A stretch of DNA of 64,000 nucleotides from Augochlora pura (lineage: Eukaryota; Arthropoda; Insecta; Hymenoptera; Halictidae): NCBI RefSeq assembly GCF_028453695.1, contig NC_135776.1:14020663-14084662 (forward strand), given 5' to 3'. The position numbers were made by a program, and so were the translations under genes. Below the pieces are notes generated by a model, which did not search any database, was not told the origin of the DNA, and saw nothing but the letters and a program-made list of their open reading frames with translations. The number at the start of each line of letters is the position of its first letter. Position 1 is the first letter of the stretch. Of the stretch, positions 26,101-39,047 are shown piece by piece.

Positions 26101-27530
26101 CGAAAATAAAAAGGAGCCGACGGCTCCTGATTAATCGTGAAATCGATCCGTTTTCCCTTTGCCGGCCTCGAAATCGTAGAAATATTTTTTCCATCGCTTG
26201 CTTTTTTATTCGCCGCGGCCAGAGTCGGGCGGAACAGTTTCAATTAGGGTAGTGGTGCCGGTTACTGTGGTGTGGTGACCAATTGTTGTACCTTTGCTTT
26301 CTTGAATAAGATTTATTAATTATTGCTGTCCCATTTTTTTAAGGTAACGAAGATATTGCTTTAGACGACGATAAAAGCCATCTTAAATAAAACGAAACAT
26401 CATTTCCATGGAAATCTGAAACTAACAAAAAGCTCGCGTTTCCAATAAATCAGCTTCCTCCTCGAAGTGGCAAACAGCATGCTCGCAGTTCCCCGGATTA
26501 TCGGCGCGAGGCAGAAGCAATCATCCGAGCGGAGCGCCTCGCGCGGCACATACCCTGGAAACTATTCCGCTTTAACAAGAAGCCGTATCACCCGAAAAAT
26601 CGTCGGATCAGCAGCAATCGTTGCCCGATATATATCGGTCGCCGTGATCCACCGTGCGAATCCGTGGAATTTCTGTGCCCGGTGTTCGAGGAACCGACGC
26701 GTGTAACGCGTTCCGCGCGATCCAGAGAATCGCGGCCGTAATCGTGCGCGCGTGTCGCGACAGATCGGAACGGTTTTCGAGGAAGTCCGATAAGCATCAC
26801 CCGGGACTCGGAACGTGACACAGTCTCGCGCGATTGATTTCTTTTTTTTTTCATCCGGAGCCGGCCCGGTGCACGCGTAGGTGCCCGCCGCGCGAAAATG
26901 GATTTAATATTTCCATTCGCGGCGCGGATCGATATAAATGCAAATTAAGGCTCGCGGGGAAACGCGATTCTTCGCCGAGCGGACGGGGCGATGGGAGGGC
27001 GGAGGGAAGACGAGAAGAAGGGCGAGGAAGAAACGCGCGGTGGCCGATGAGACGGGTCCCGATCCTCAATCGGCCATGTTACGCAGACAACGGGATTATG
27101 ATCGAGAATGGATTCGTCGCGACGACTGGATTAATGGATTTCGATGGGACGGCTGCGAGAACGGATTTGCTCTTCTTAAGCGAGCTACGCGGCGCGCTTC
27201 TTCGCGATAGAACCGACTCCACAGGCTGTTCTGCTTCATTTGGTTACTACCGTCTCTCGAATGATCCTTGACCAGGCGAATTCTTATTGCTGTTTATGTT
27301 AATTCGCCATCTTCGGGGATGGTCGCTGGTGCAAATTCTTTCGTTCTTCTTTTCTTCATTTATTTCTCTATTTCTTTCTTTATTTCTTTCTTCTTTTCCT
27401 TATTTATTTCTTTTCTGCTTTCTTTCTTTCTTTTTTTCTTTACTTATGTATTTACTTATTTGTTTCGATATTCTACCTGCTCGAATCCTTCTTGTTAAAT
27501 ACCTTGATAACACATGGTCACCTCTAAGTC
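23116..27530. other. Non-coding DNA; 30-bp direct repeat 210 bp apart
   Basis: A 30-bp segment at 23801-23830 recurs at 24011-24040 with one or two changes. A degenerate TTAATCCTTTGCGGTCC end at 23738 resembles the left end of the element at 47344. A T-rich TTTCTTTCTTTATTTC patch lies at 27340-27460. GC-rich frames at 25.9-27.3 kb lack gene features. Confidence 0.5.
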
Positions 27531-27604
27531 GCGTTAAAGACGTCCATTTTAGTGTTTAAGACGTTGATACTTAAAATGGACATAAAATGGACCTCTTTAA
27601 GGCA
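27531..27604. repeat. ACGTC-type repeat cluster, second site
   Basis: The site contains AAAGACGTCCATTTTAG, TTTAAGACGTTG and AAAATGGACATAAAATGGAC. These match the elements of the cluster at 6051-6222. It directly abuts the TTAA element that starts at 27605. Confidence 0.5.
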
Positions 27605-27870
27605 TTAACACTTTACCGACCGATAGCCTATAAATCGGTTTTTTACTTCGATCGATAACCTGTGAATTGATTGTCATGGTACCCAATCATTTATTATACT
27701 ATTACAAGCTTCCATATTATTGTATAATGTTTTAAATATTGTATTCCTTCCGCGATGAATGAAGTAGTAGAAATAAATATTATTTAATGCTAAAAAATAT
27801 GAAAGTGTTAACAGAGATAATTATTCCATAATGACATAAATAGCTGAACGACCAGTCGGTAAAATGTTAA
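27605..27870. mobile_element. TTAA-flanked inverted-repeat element
   Basis: The left end reads TTAACACTTTACCGACCG. The right end, reverse-complemented, reads TTAACATTTTACCGACTGG. The 266-bp interior is AT-rich and has no frame. Confidence 0.65.
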
Positions 27871-29057
27871 ATAATTCGAATAAAAAGTTATAATCAAACA
27901 GTGAATCTTTATACAGAATAAAAATATCCTAAATCACTTTTAATGAACAGAAATAAAATCAAATCTATTACAAATTATTAACGACTAAATTATAAATAAA
28001 AATCAATATCTATCGTGTAAAATACTTAAATATTCAAATTTAAATAAATAAAATAGCGTTCATGTTTAACAGATTCAAACTAAAACTCTCCTCCACCCAT
28101 CCTGTTCAACGTACTGTCGCGGGGTTGAAGCAATCTACGGTCGACCTGTCGGAACATTTGACAAAAGTTCATTAAAACAAACGCTCTAAATGTTCCTGGA
28201 GCCTCCTATCTCCGCGATAACAAAATCGGAAGCGGTATTTCAATTTAGCCATAGGCGTCGGGTCCGGTTGAAAAACTCAGGAGCCGAAAGTTAACATCGC
28301 CGGCACGTAGCCTCCGCCGTGCAAAAGTTATTGCGTTGCGGTAATTAAATCGGGCGGGACAGGGTGGAGGTGAAAGGGGGGAGGGGGTTCGGGGATCGGA
28401 GTCGGCGCGTTCGCGAAACGTCGAATTAAATTAATCATGTCGATATGCCGCGGCCTTCGTCCTTCGATAAATTCGCAGCGCTCCGCGGCAATCGAATTAA
28501 TCCCGTCGCGTGCAGACTTCGATGAAACGCGGGGGCCCGAGATTGCGCCCCGTACCGGCGGGGCCGGCCTTTCTCTCTTTCTCCTATACCCAATCGCGTT
28601 ATTTGTTGCTATTCATTACCATGCGCGCGGCATTATTATTCCCGGTATCAACGTGTTCCGTGCCGTTTGAAATTTCGCTCCGCCGATCGCAATTTCGAAA
28701 CCGATCGCCGATCTGTCCGCCGCCACTCTTTGAACACGGAAACCCGGCGTTCTTCTCTCTTTCCACCTCCCATTGTCTTTGTTATGTAGAATAGAAAATC
28801 CTATTATTCGTGCCTCTTTGTCCGTACGATTTGTTCTCTTTCCCCGCGAACGCAATCCCCGCGAACTCGGTTAATTGTTTTTGCTTTGGAAATTCATTCC
28901 GACGTACGATAAAAATCCGAGCAGGCTACGCGTTCCAGTTGTTTCATTAGCGAAGCTTATCCGAACAGCATTGCGACCGAATGAGATTTTATTCGTACCG
29001 GAGTTCATGCGGAAAATTATTCAAACTGTCGATTTATTTATTTCGTATTACTTCTTC
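27871..29057. other. Non-coding DNA
   Basis: AT-rich DNA to about 28080 is followed by a GC-rich island with short overlapping frames on both strands. No gene is recognised. Confidence 0.5.
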
Positions 29058-29387
29058 GAGTTATTCGAGGAAATTGGCGAAATAATTTATGAAGAATTAA
29101 TCGAATTATTCGACGAAATAGGTAGAACAATATATGAGGAATTAAGCGAATTATTCAAAGAAATAGGTAAAATAATGTATGAAGAATTAATCGAATTATT
29201 CGACGAAATAGGTAAAACAATATATGAAGAATTAGGCGAATTATTCAAAGAAATAGGTAAAATAATGTATGAAGAATTAAGCGAATTATTCAAAGAAATA
29301 GGTAAAATAATGTATGAAGAATTAATCGAATTATTCAAAGAAATAGATGGACTAATTTATGAAGACTAAACTGAATTATTCGAATAA
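29058..29387. repeat. 45-bp minisatellite readable as a 15-residue repeat
   Basis: About seven copies of a 45-bp unit (GAATTATTCGACGAAATAGG and 25 further bases) are present. Because 45 is a multiple of three and the unit has no stop, the plus-strand frame 28875-29369 stays open and reads YEELIELFDEIGKTI-like repeats. The minus strand is also open. Differences between copies mostly change the amino acid (ATC/AGC/GGC, GAC/AAA), which argues against a selected protein. Confidence 0.8.
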
Positions 29388-30254
29388 ACAGATAATCTAT
29401 TAATAACAAACAGATAGTCTTAGATAAACGTCTAACTATTGCTGTAATAAACGATCCAAATACTGCTCAATTCTGCTAGCATGTATATCGTATTTTTAAT
29501 TTAATTCCATAAATTCAACCCTTATTACAGTCAATTAAGACGAGTTTCTGTTGGCTCAAAGAACGACAGGATTATAAAATAAATAGGTAGCAACATTCTC
29601 TCTAATTTCCTGCAAGCATACAGACGCGTGTACTCATTCGGAAGCGTTTTACTTGGAGAAATTATAGTAATGCAGCCCCTTTAAAGTTGCGCAAACTATA
29701 ACCGGCATCTTTAGTGCTCGTCTCTGAAGATGTCGGAATGAACGGCCGCTGGGAGCTATGGTTTCACAAGCGGGCCATTAGCGAGCGCAAGTATTTAGCT
29801 TCGAAAGGTATCTTGCAGCTTCGCGAGCCATCCTATTCGCTCGATCTGGCTCGCTGCCACGATTTCTTTTCCCCAAATTAAAAATTAAGACGAATGAAAG
29901 GAGCCGGCCCAACACAATTTAGGCTATCAAACGGCGTTCACCATCGCCGCTTTCATTCTGCTCGATCCAAAACGACTATTCGTATATACAGGGTGTGGTG
30001 AAAATTCTCTCCTTTACTGAGAAACACTCCTTTTCTGTGCAATTGTTCACTGGCCTAGTCTATTATACTTTTTACATCTATCAGAACTGTTCATGGAGGT
30101 TTTACTATTTTATTAGATTGTATTTAAAGAATTACTGATAAATGTACAAGCAAAGAAACTCAATTTAATATGGATGTGGTAGAAAATAATGTATTAATTA
30201 TTCAGATTGTTTAACATGGTTTAGTATGGATTAAAGCAGTTAACTTTGTTTATT
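29388..30254. other. Non-coding DNA with a GGGTGTGGTG terminus
   Basis: At 29986-30000 the text ATACAGGGTGTGGTG resembles the other GGGTGTTTC-type edges. The rest shows no gene. Confidence 0.45.
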
Positions 30255-30498
30255 TTAACACGTTCCATGCCACGTGTACCACCGATGGTACATACATATT
30301 TATTTGGATCGCTAAGAAGATAGTTTACAACAAAGTTAGAAGTGAAGAATTAATTTCCACCACAAGAATGGCTCGCAATAAGTCTGTTTTATTGTTATAT
30401 ATACCATAATTAATAATTACATATAATATATCAACATTTAGTAAAATATCAGATAGCCAGTGTGAAGAGTGAAAACAGCTCGTCACGGAACGTGTTAA
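30255..30498. mobile_element. TTAA-flanked inverted-repeat element
   Basis: The left end reads TTAACACGTTCCATGCCACG. The right end, reverse-complemented, reads TTAACACGTTCCGTGACG. The 244-bp interior is AT-rich and non-coding. Confidence 0.7.
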
Positions 30499-33149
30499 CA
30501 AAAAAGTTGAAGTAATTTTTCAAATTTATAAAGTCTCTCTTCGGATAAATTTCTTTGCGAAAGAATAAAGACATTTTCCTACCATTATCCGAAAATTCCT
30601 TTACTCAAATAATTTTAATAACGATATACTTATTTTATAAAATATTTGTCGTCGAAGAAGATATTATATTAGCAACGAATAATAGAAAATCAAAATATAA
30701 CATATCTGTTTCTTTCAAGAAATCTGTTTCAGTTATAAGGTTCGGTTATCTCGGAGTACAAAGGGTTCCCATTCGTATTTTATTGTCGCCGAGTTTATTG
30801 TCGGAAGATCAGCAATTTGTTTACGACTTCGCGTAAAAGGCACGAAAGTCAGTGGCCGCGCATAAAGTGAACGCGAAGAAAATTCCAAGTAGAGCTACAC
30901 ATAGTTGTTACAGCTCCGCTACTCCCTTTATCCCAGACAGGACACTATATCGTGTATCTTATTCCTGCTCATCCGGCGGCGCTCCCCGCGGAGTTGCATC
31001 GACGTTTCCAAGAGCCCGTTTTCTTCGTTTTCGTCCTCCGTCCTTCGTCCTCCGTCCTTCGTCCATCGTCCTTGCTCCTCGTCGACCGCACGCTGCTCCG
31101 TGACACCTAATTTTCGCTTGTATTCCGACGCCGCTACGAAAATATCCTCTCCGTGAAAGGGGTCCTAAGCGTGAGATACGAGCACGACAGCGATATGTTA
31201 TTCGGGCACTCCGGGCAACGGAGCAGACTTGCGAGATTTTTCGACCAGCTATTTTAATCGAAACGCTCCTTTGTAATTTCATTACGGTCCTCCAGCCTGG
31301 GAACGTCTCGCGGGGTATGGGATTTTTCGATGAGTTATCGCTCGCTAGGCGAACCTGAAAAATCGGAATAATAATGACGGCGATTAATCTTGTATTTTGT
31401 GCGGAACATGTTCCCTATGTTCTGCGCGTTCTATGTTTTCTACGCTTTTTAACGAGGATAGCGTGTTCTATTTTTCGTGTAGTCTGCAGATCCTGTTACT
31501 TGTGCTTGTGACGCCTGATGTTGTTGTGTTGTTGGGTTATGTTTTAATATATGTTTTATAAATCGTTACTTTTACATTGGAAATTCTAGAAAAGTTAATT
31601 TAATAAAGTTAATTCTATACAAATAAATTGTAAATTGTAAATTCTATATTCTATATTCTAAAGTTAATTCTATACCAATAAATTCTAAATTTCAAATTCC
31701 AAATTTTAAATTCCAAATTCCAAATTCCAAATTTTAAATACTAAATACTAAATACTAGATTCTAAATTCTAATTTCTAAATGCTAAATAAATAAATTTTT
31801 ATGATAGTTTCTAAGTTCTATACATTCTATAATACGTATTTTCTAGTGTAGAATTTCAGCTGGAGCCATGAGATATTGTACAGACTGACTCATATCTGTT
31901 GTCACATTTTTTAGGTTGCTCATGAATAACTTCCTTTGATAGTATATCAGTCGTATATTGGACACAGATTGATGATTGGACAATGTATAATATTAGTCAT
32001 AGTGAGAGTAACTTTGTTCCAGTTTACATTTGCTATGATTCAGTTCCTCTGATATTGCTATAAACACCAAAAAACTATAAAATTAATATTGTCTTCGACA
32101 CAATAGAAATTTTTAGCCTAAGCTAAGAAGCATTGCTATAGCCAGGACTATGCATCTGTATGAATTACAAAGACCGCGTCAAAAACCTCAACTAACTTAA
32201 AGTTTATAGCATCGTAACGATAATAAAGCATAGAAATTATAATAAAACACTAATTTCTAAAAAAAAATAGGTCTTTATAATTTCTAGAAAAATTAATTTC
32301 GATTAAAACTGTGCTTTATAAGGGGGAAAAGTATTCGATGATACTTGAAAACACTCGGAATCGAGACTGATCGATGACAGCAGGAAAAGTAAGCATTGCT
32401 GAGCCAACAATGAGAGATTTCCCCATTCGGTTATCAAAAGTAGCTAACTTCAAAGCTAAGAGATCACTCCATTATCAAAGCGTTAACTTTCATCGCGAAG
32501 TATACCACCGATCAAAGCCCTCCGTCACTTACGAATCAGCTCCGTAAAATCGTTCCACCAGCCCCCAACCAATCGCAGCGTCCGTATTTCAATTTCCATA
32601 CAGAACAGTACACCGCGTGTACCATACACCGCGCTCTACTTACAATATCAAAGTAAACAGCGCAAATAATTCGTCGCCGAGCGAACAATTCCGCGGCGAA
32701 CTCGGCGGGCAAACAACAAATCCGAACTCCGCCGTACAGCCGCGACAGCCTAACATCAAATAACCTGAACAACGCTCGACGTTAAAAGTGATTAAACTAC
32801 TTTGCCCGCGACGAGATGTCCATAATTAATTAATTCCATCGAATTCGCTGGAGAACGGTCGCGCGCGTTCCGTTCAATCGATCCAGCTGCCGGCCCGAGT
32901 ACGTATTCATACCGTGGCAAAAACCACCTGGAACATTTCCACCTGAAACAAGTTGCCTAACTGCTTAAACGGCCATTTGCCGCGCTACCTAAAGACCTTT
33001 ATCGCGGACCCTCGAACTCGGCCCTTTTGCGCCTCCCCCGCGGCCGACACCTCGATTTTTAGAGGCATCATTAGCGAACCAGTCTCGCAACACGTTCGCA
33101 CCGTGCTCGTACCGCGCCGGTTTTTGCGTGCGAACACGTGCGCCTCGAG
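30499..33149. other. Non-coding DNA with small tandem repeats
   Basis: A CGTCCTTCGTCCTC-type repeat of about 14 bp lies at 31031-31072. An AAATTCCAAATTTTAAATTC-type degenerate repeat lies at 31590-31790. Frames at 30555-30836 and 30959-31282 lack recognisable motifs. Confidence 0.5.
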
Positions 33150-33330
33150 AGAAAGCAGGAGAGGGACGGGCGGGGAGAAAAAGCGGGAGGAAAGGAGAGA
33201 GAGAGGGAGAGAGAGAGCGATGGAAAGAAGAGGGATGGAGTGGGAGAGTCAGCGAGAAGAAGAGAGCGTGAACGAGAAAAAGAGATGGTAGGAAAGACGG
33301 AGAGAACGAAGGAGAGAGAATACAAAGAGT

Positions 33331-33370
<40 letters not shown>

Positions 33371-33760
33371 AAGCAGAAGATAGCAAAAGAGAGACGGAAA
33401 GTATGAAAGAACGACCGAGAAAGTGAGTACTAAAGACAGCGAGAAACATAGAGGGTAGGAAAGACAGCAAGAGACAGAGAGAACGAAGGAGAAAAAAAAA
33501 TGAAAGAGAAGAAGTACTGAAGACAGTACGAGTAAGAGAAAGAGAGACTGCGAAGTAGAAGACAGCAAAAGAGAGAGAGAGTGAAAGAACGACGAAGGAA
33601 GATAGAGAGTACTAAAGACAGAGAGAGAGAAAGAAAGAGTGTACGAAAGCCAGCGAAAAAGAGAGGAAGAGTAAAAGAAAACTAGAAAGAGTAAAAGATA
33701 CAACGGTGGAGGGTGTGGGAGCGAGAGAGAGAGAGAGAGGGAGAGGGGAGGGTGAGTATC
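33150..33760. repeat. Long GA-rich (purine) tract
   Basis: About 600 bp are dominated by GA dinucleotides and GAAAGAGAGA variants, with a pure (GA)n run near 33332-33362. The 261-codon minus-strand frame over it reads as Ser/Leu/Phe low complexity and is not a gene. Confidence 0.9.
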
Positions 33761-34540
33761 ATCGTGGAAATGAATGAGCGTATAAATCAGCGTTAACGAT
33801 CGTTCGGCAAACAACTCGGGAGGCCGGCCTGGTCCCCAAATTAAATAAGTCCACACCGATCGCTATCGCCGGCCCTGGTGGCGAGAGAGCATAGGTAGTC
33901 GGAGACGAGCCGGCATCGATCTACGACGGAATGCATTATTCTTAGGTTCCGACGGAGGCTCGCGTTCCTTACCGAGCGCTACGCTGCTTTGCATATAACA
34001 GCAATAAAGTGGAGATTTATGCATTTGATACAATAACCGGCGAGATTCCGATCGGCACGGGCCGGTCCCGGTCTCGGGACAGCAACAGCTGCCTCTCTTC
34101 GCCCGGGCACGTTGGACACCGCCGTCACGTGTGTGGAGCGACGCCGTTCCACGGGAAACGATTTGCAAGAACCGTTTCTATGATTAGACGTCGCCGTCGA
34201 GGGTTCTCCGTCGCGAGTTAGGAGATTTATTTCGGAAACTCCTGGAGCGGCCTCCGGGATCGTTCGCTGCCTTTCGCGGTGCTGAACTTGGACGATTCGG
34301 ATCGGCGTGTATTTATTCGGGAATTTTTGAAGATGGTCGAGTATGATGTATATGGAACGGGGTAGGATGCTGTTTCAACGCTTTTTAAGGAGGAATTACT
34401 TGTTTATTGTGTGATTGATTGGGGTAGGTTTGCGTGAGATATTAGACGGAGGTGAAAAGATTGCTTTCGGATGTTGATGCTGCTTGGAATGGTAAAAATG
34501 GGAACAATTAATAATATAATATAATGTCAGGTAATTAAAT
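33761..34540. other. Non-coding DNA
   Basis: A GC-rich island to about 34300 holds short overlapping frames. No gene or repeat of note is seen. Confidence 0.5.
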
Positions 34541-34925
34541 TATAAGCGAATAGAATAAAATAGAATAGAACACAATAGAATAACATATAGTATATAATAT
34601 GTAGAATATACTACAATAGTAATACTATAATACTCTAATACAATATAATATAGTATATAGAAAACTATAGAGTAGAATAGAATAAAATAAAATAAATTAA
34701 GGTGAAATAGAATAGAATAGAGTAGAATAATTTGTATTTATATTAATTTCTTTTTGTTTTAATATATTTTTTTCTGTTTTATTGTATTGTATTGTATTGT
34801 ATTTGTATTTTATTGTATTGTATTGCATTCTATACTATTCTATTCTAGTGTATTCTATTTTATTCTACTCTATTCTATTCTATTTCATCTTATTTTATTT
34901 TATTTTATTTTATTTAATTAATTTA
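34541..34925. repeat. Imperfect long inverted repeat of TATTC/GAATA satellite
   Basis: The left arm at about 34673-34731 is rich in GAATA. The right arm at about 34859-34915 is its near-perfect reverse complement, sharing TTATTCTACTCTATTCTATT and the following CTATTTCA text. The 127-bp loop is T-rich with a TGTAT run. A hairpin of more than 50 bp could form. Confidence 0.75.
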
Positions 34926-37900
34926 ATTAATTTTAAAGAATTACAGTTCAATAATCTATATATCTATAACCCGCGTCCGGCTTAATAACAGTTCGTGTGG
35001 CAGAGGTTTAATAATGGGCTCGTATATCCGAAGCTTGATTACGCAATGAATGAATAGCGACTAACCACTGTGTTCGAACAATGAAGCTGTTATATTATTT
35101 GAAAATCTGCATCATCAAGGAAATTCAAACGGAATGCTTTATCGCGCGGGTCCCCGATGGTATTGGCCTCCGGGGCGCCGAGCCGATAGTGAGTCGTGAC
35201 AATCTTAATGGAGAATGCGGGCTACTGCGGTCGGGTTATTTGCATGATAGATGCCGGGAATTCTTAATTCAATTATTCGATTCGGCTGGCTGAATCCTGC
35301 GACGACAACCTAAATGAACAACTGGAAAAAGATTCTCTTGCTCTCTTGAACGAAATATATTAACTGATAACAGAATCGCGACAGTTTTATCGTACGATTT
35401 TTCTTGGAGAATTAACCAGCGAAATATATATTTAAGAAATGTATATTTTTAAAAATAATTATTAAACCAGTTTGTACGATAAAATACATAATATAACGTT
35501 ATAACGAAAGAGATTTGAGACGAAACAATTCTATACAGGCATGGAAATAATTTCGTAAAGTAATTAATTAATTAATTATTTAGTTATATAATTAGTCATA
35601 AAATTTGATTTATTATATTGAAAATTTAATAATTTAATTATGTTTTAAATTAAATGATTCAATTTAATAATGTAAGTATATATAGAAAAATATTAAAAAT
35701 AATTGTTTTTTAATTATAATGATTAAATTAGTAAATTTTAATTATTTACATATAAGTTAAAGTTTTATATAAATAATATAAAGGAATTTGGCAAAATTTA
35801 TTTAAATTAAAAGTAGCTGAAAATATTAAAAATTGTTCGTTTCTTATAAATAGAAGTTGATTTTATAGTTCATTTAACAGATAATATTATTTCTCATACT
35901 TTTTCCAAATGCAGGATTGCCCTAATATTTTAGAGTCTATCTCAATCGACGATCGACGTAAATCGATGATCGATGAATTCTTCCAGCGATCGGGTTGAAA
36001 CGCGCAGCTAAGGGATACACGGCGAACGGGTGTTTCTCCGTCGGTCCAGCACTTTTCAGAAGTGACAGAATTGACAGAACACTCGAGCGGGAATCGTGCG
36101 TGGCCTGTGTCCATTAACGACGAAAGAATTCCCATTTCCGGAGTAGTTTTAAGCGGCCCGGCATTCTTTTAGCGGCTGCCTCCGTCGAACAAAATTAGAC
36201 ACGGGAGAAACGTCTCTTCGTTCGCGGCATTTACGTCTCGTCAGACACGCGTTAAGTATACACATTTGTTGGCGCATTTGCGTTTACGTGAGTCCATTAC
36301 GCAGTCGATTGGATCAGGGATAATTGTTGCACGTTGCAGCTCCCTTAACTCTCTGCTTTCGTTCTATTCATTCGTACGCAAATTATTTTCTAGATTTTTA
36401 TTGTTTGTCCGATTCGATGTTAATCCGTCGCGTCTGTGCATACGCTTTTTATCGACAGAATTCCATTTTATACGAGCTCTGTGTATTCGACAGATTTGTT
36501 CTACCATAAATTTACGAACCATCTGCTCTAATTTATCATTTAAAAAAAATATGTAAACATTTTCATTTATATATTCACATATAAAATATCATTTATATGT
36601 TCGTTTAAGTATATGTATTTTCATATGTATTTTTATATATATTTAATTTATATCGTAGATTTTATTTTGTTGGATTATATTTAACTTGTATTTTAGATTA
36701 AATTTTATTGGTATATATTGAATTTATATCTTAGTTTATATTTCACTAGAATATACGTAATACATTGGTCAATTTTTTCGCGAAACAAATTCGTCCAATA
36801 CGTATATTAAATATATTCCAATACAGGCATATACATTTCAAGATAGAATATATAAGGGCAAGATACGATATCAGGCGATGATTCCCTCGAAGGTGTACCT
36901 AATTTCAGATCTACGGTGGCTCCGATACCGGCGTTTCATTTCGGCCGACGTTTCGCGACCCTAAGAGAAATCAATTGTCACTATACATATAGCGCACACG
37001 TGCCAAAGGGCTTTCGAGGCGAACGCAATTTCCCGGAGCGCCGAGGGAACGAAACGCGTTGCAATTCGATCGCGAGACACCTCGCCGAGCTTTCGACTTT
37101 TATCGCGGACTCTTGGCACTCAGTTTTAAATTTCCTGCGATATCGGGTGATGGGGTAGGAGCGGCGAGGCGGGGCCGGGGCGTACGGCGCCGGGAATCGA
37201 AAGGAAGAAGAGAAGCCCGAGTGGAAAGTAAGCGGATCGCGCGGGCTCGCGAAATAAAAAGTTCCGCCGAAGTTTCCGAAGTGTGCCGAACCGGCGAATT
37301 CAGCTGCCGGCCGGATCGGAACGCCGTGTTATCCGAAAAGTTAATCGGCGAAGTCGGTCGTTAGCGTCCCGAGGAACGTTCTAACCCGGAAATCCGCTTT
37401 CCTCGCCGCAATCATAATATTTTCTCACGCTGAAAAGAACGATCTCGTGTTCGACTCGTTTCGGAATTTCTCCGGGACGACTGCATTACGTCATCTTGTT
37501 TATTTAACACTTATCTACCGCTCTGAGCAACTTGAACGATTTTCCTTGGGAAAGTGACAGGATTCGATCTCTTTCGATTTCGCGCGAACCGTTTTAGATA
37601 ATGTGCTCGAATTCGATTAATTGTCAATCTCTCATGCACGGCTGGATTTTTCATAAAATATTTCATAAATAAAGTATCATTTTTCTTAATATATATATTT
37701 TTTGGAATACTTATATACATATAGTGGTAACTATATGTATCTCTATATCCTTTCGTAGTGTTTCGCACACGTACACTTTCACTTTAATCGTTTACCTTAA
37801 TAATACAGTTGAGTAGAGCACGATACATTCGCGACAGCAGCTATAATGACGCGTTGTGCCTAAAGGGTTAATAGTAATAAATAATGGTGTTGTATAATAG

Positions 37901-38798
37901 TATTATTAATGCTAGCATTGTTTAATAGTATTGTTAATAATAGTACTATTAATGCTAGCATCGTTTAATAGAATTGCTAATAACTGTATTATGTTGTAAT
38001 TGATAATACTAATTAATGACACTGATATAATACGGAGCCATACAGGCAATATGAAACGAGTAAAATCAATTATAATAGATCCGCCATGAAATATAATTAA
38101 TATATAATTAATATAATTTAATTTTCTATTAACAATATTCGTTGTAATAAACAGTCATTACAATTGAAGTTCCTATTGAGAATCTATTGTAATGTACAAT
38201 TTTTATCTATTATATTATTTTATGACAATTATATCTAAACATATATCTATCTATATAAATACAGATGGAACTATTTATACGAAAAATAGAAACTGGTCAT
38301 TTACTAATAATTTTTCTATTTTTACAAAATTAAATGACCGCAAAGAGTTGACAGTCCCAGCAAGGATCCTTGCAATTATTTTGTCAACGTCGTCGCAAAG
38401 CTATTTATCTTACTCAATAAAAGTAATATAGGGATTTTCGACAACAGTTACTTTAACAAGATATTTAATAATAGAAGAATGGAAAAACAAAAATAATAAA
38501 ATAAAATACAGTATTTACACACAAGTTTCTCTCACACGGATCGTCTCCGCTCTGTCAACGCTCTCACGCAACTGGGAAAAACTTTCCTTCTAACCTCACG
38601 ACACTTCTGCTTTCTTAAAAGTCACTCATACACGGACCACATTCAATCACCGATTCGCACGCGCGCGCATTCTCATTTCGAAGAACAGTCACACGGTCCA
38701 AACACTCTTCATTCACACCTCACTCGATCCGACTATCGCGTAACCCAAACGTTCTTATCTCATACCCCAGAGTAATGAATCAATTTCGTCTTTCCTTC
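34926..38798. other. Mostly AT-rich non-coding DNA
   Basis: No gene is recognised. Short direct repeats around TATTAATGCTAGCAT occur at 37880-37985. A lone right-type end AAAGGGTTAA is at about 37861-37870. A GC-rich island at 36.9-37.4 kb has only chance-like frames. Confidence 0.5.
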
Positions 38799-39047
38799 TT
38801 AACACATTCGAGGCGGGAGTCGTAGTACTACGATTTATCTCGACTGTACCTTAAAGGTGGGAGTCGTAGTAATACGATTTATCTCGACTGTAGCTTAAAG
38901 GCGGGAGTCGTATTACTACGGTTTGTAACCTCATTGCGCAATCGATGCACAATCCATGCGCACTTTACATTTGTATTTAGTATGTTTTATGGTTTGAAGC
39001 GTTACCTAGCATACTTTCGTCAAGATCCCCCGCCTTTAATGTGTTAA
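38799..39047. mobile_element. TTAA-flanked MITE with internal 44-bp repeats, copy 2
   Basis: The same element as at 11646-11892, in the same orientation, with a small number of base changes and a 2-bp length difference. Both copies keep the flanking TTAA, the inverted ends and the three palindrome-bearing units, which indicates fairly recent movement. Confidence 0.85.

Noticed and set aside
33071..33856. 261-codon minus-strand open frame
   Set aside because: It is the translation of a GA/CT microsatellite block: Ser, Leu and Phe in a simple pattern, with no complex sequence.
37499..37870. Possible TTAA element between TTAACACTTATCTACCG and AAAGGGTTAA
   Set aside because: The two ends do not match each other beyond the generic TTAAC-C-TT text, and the spacing is larger than the other elements.
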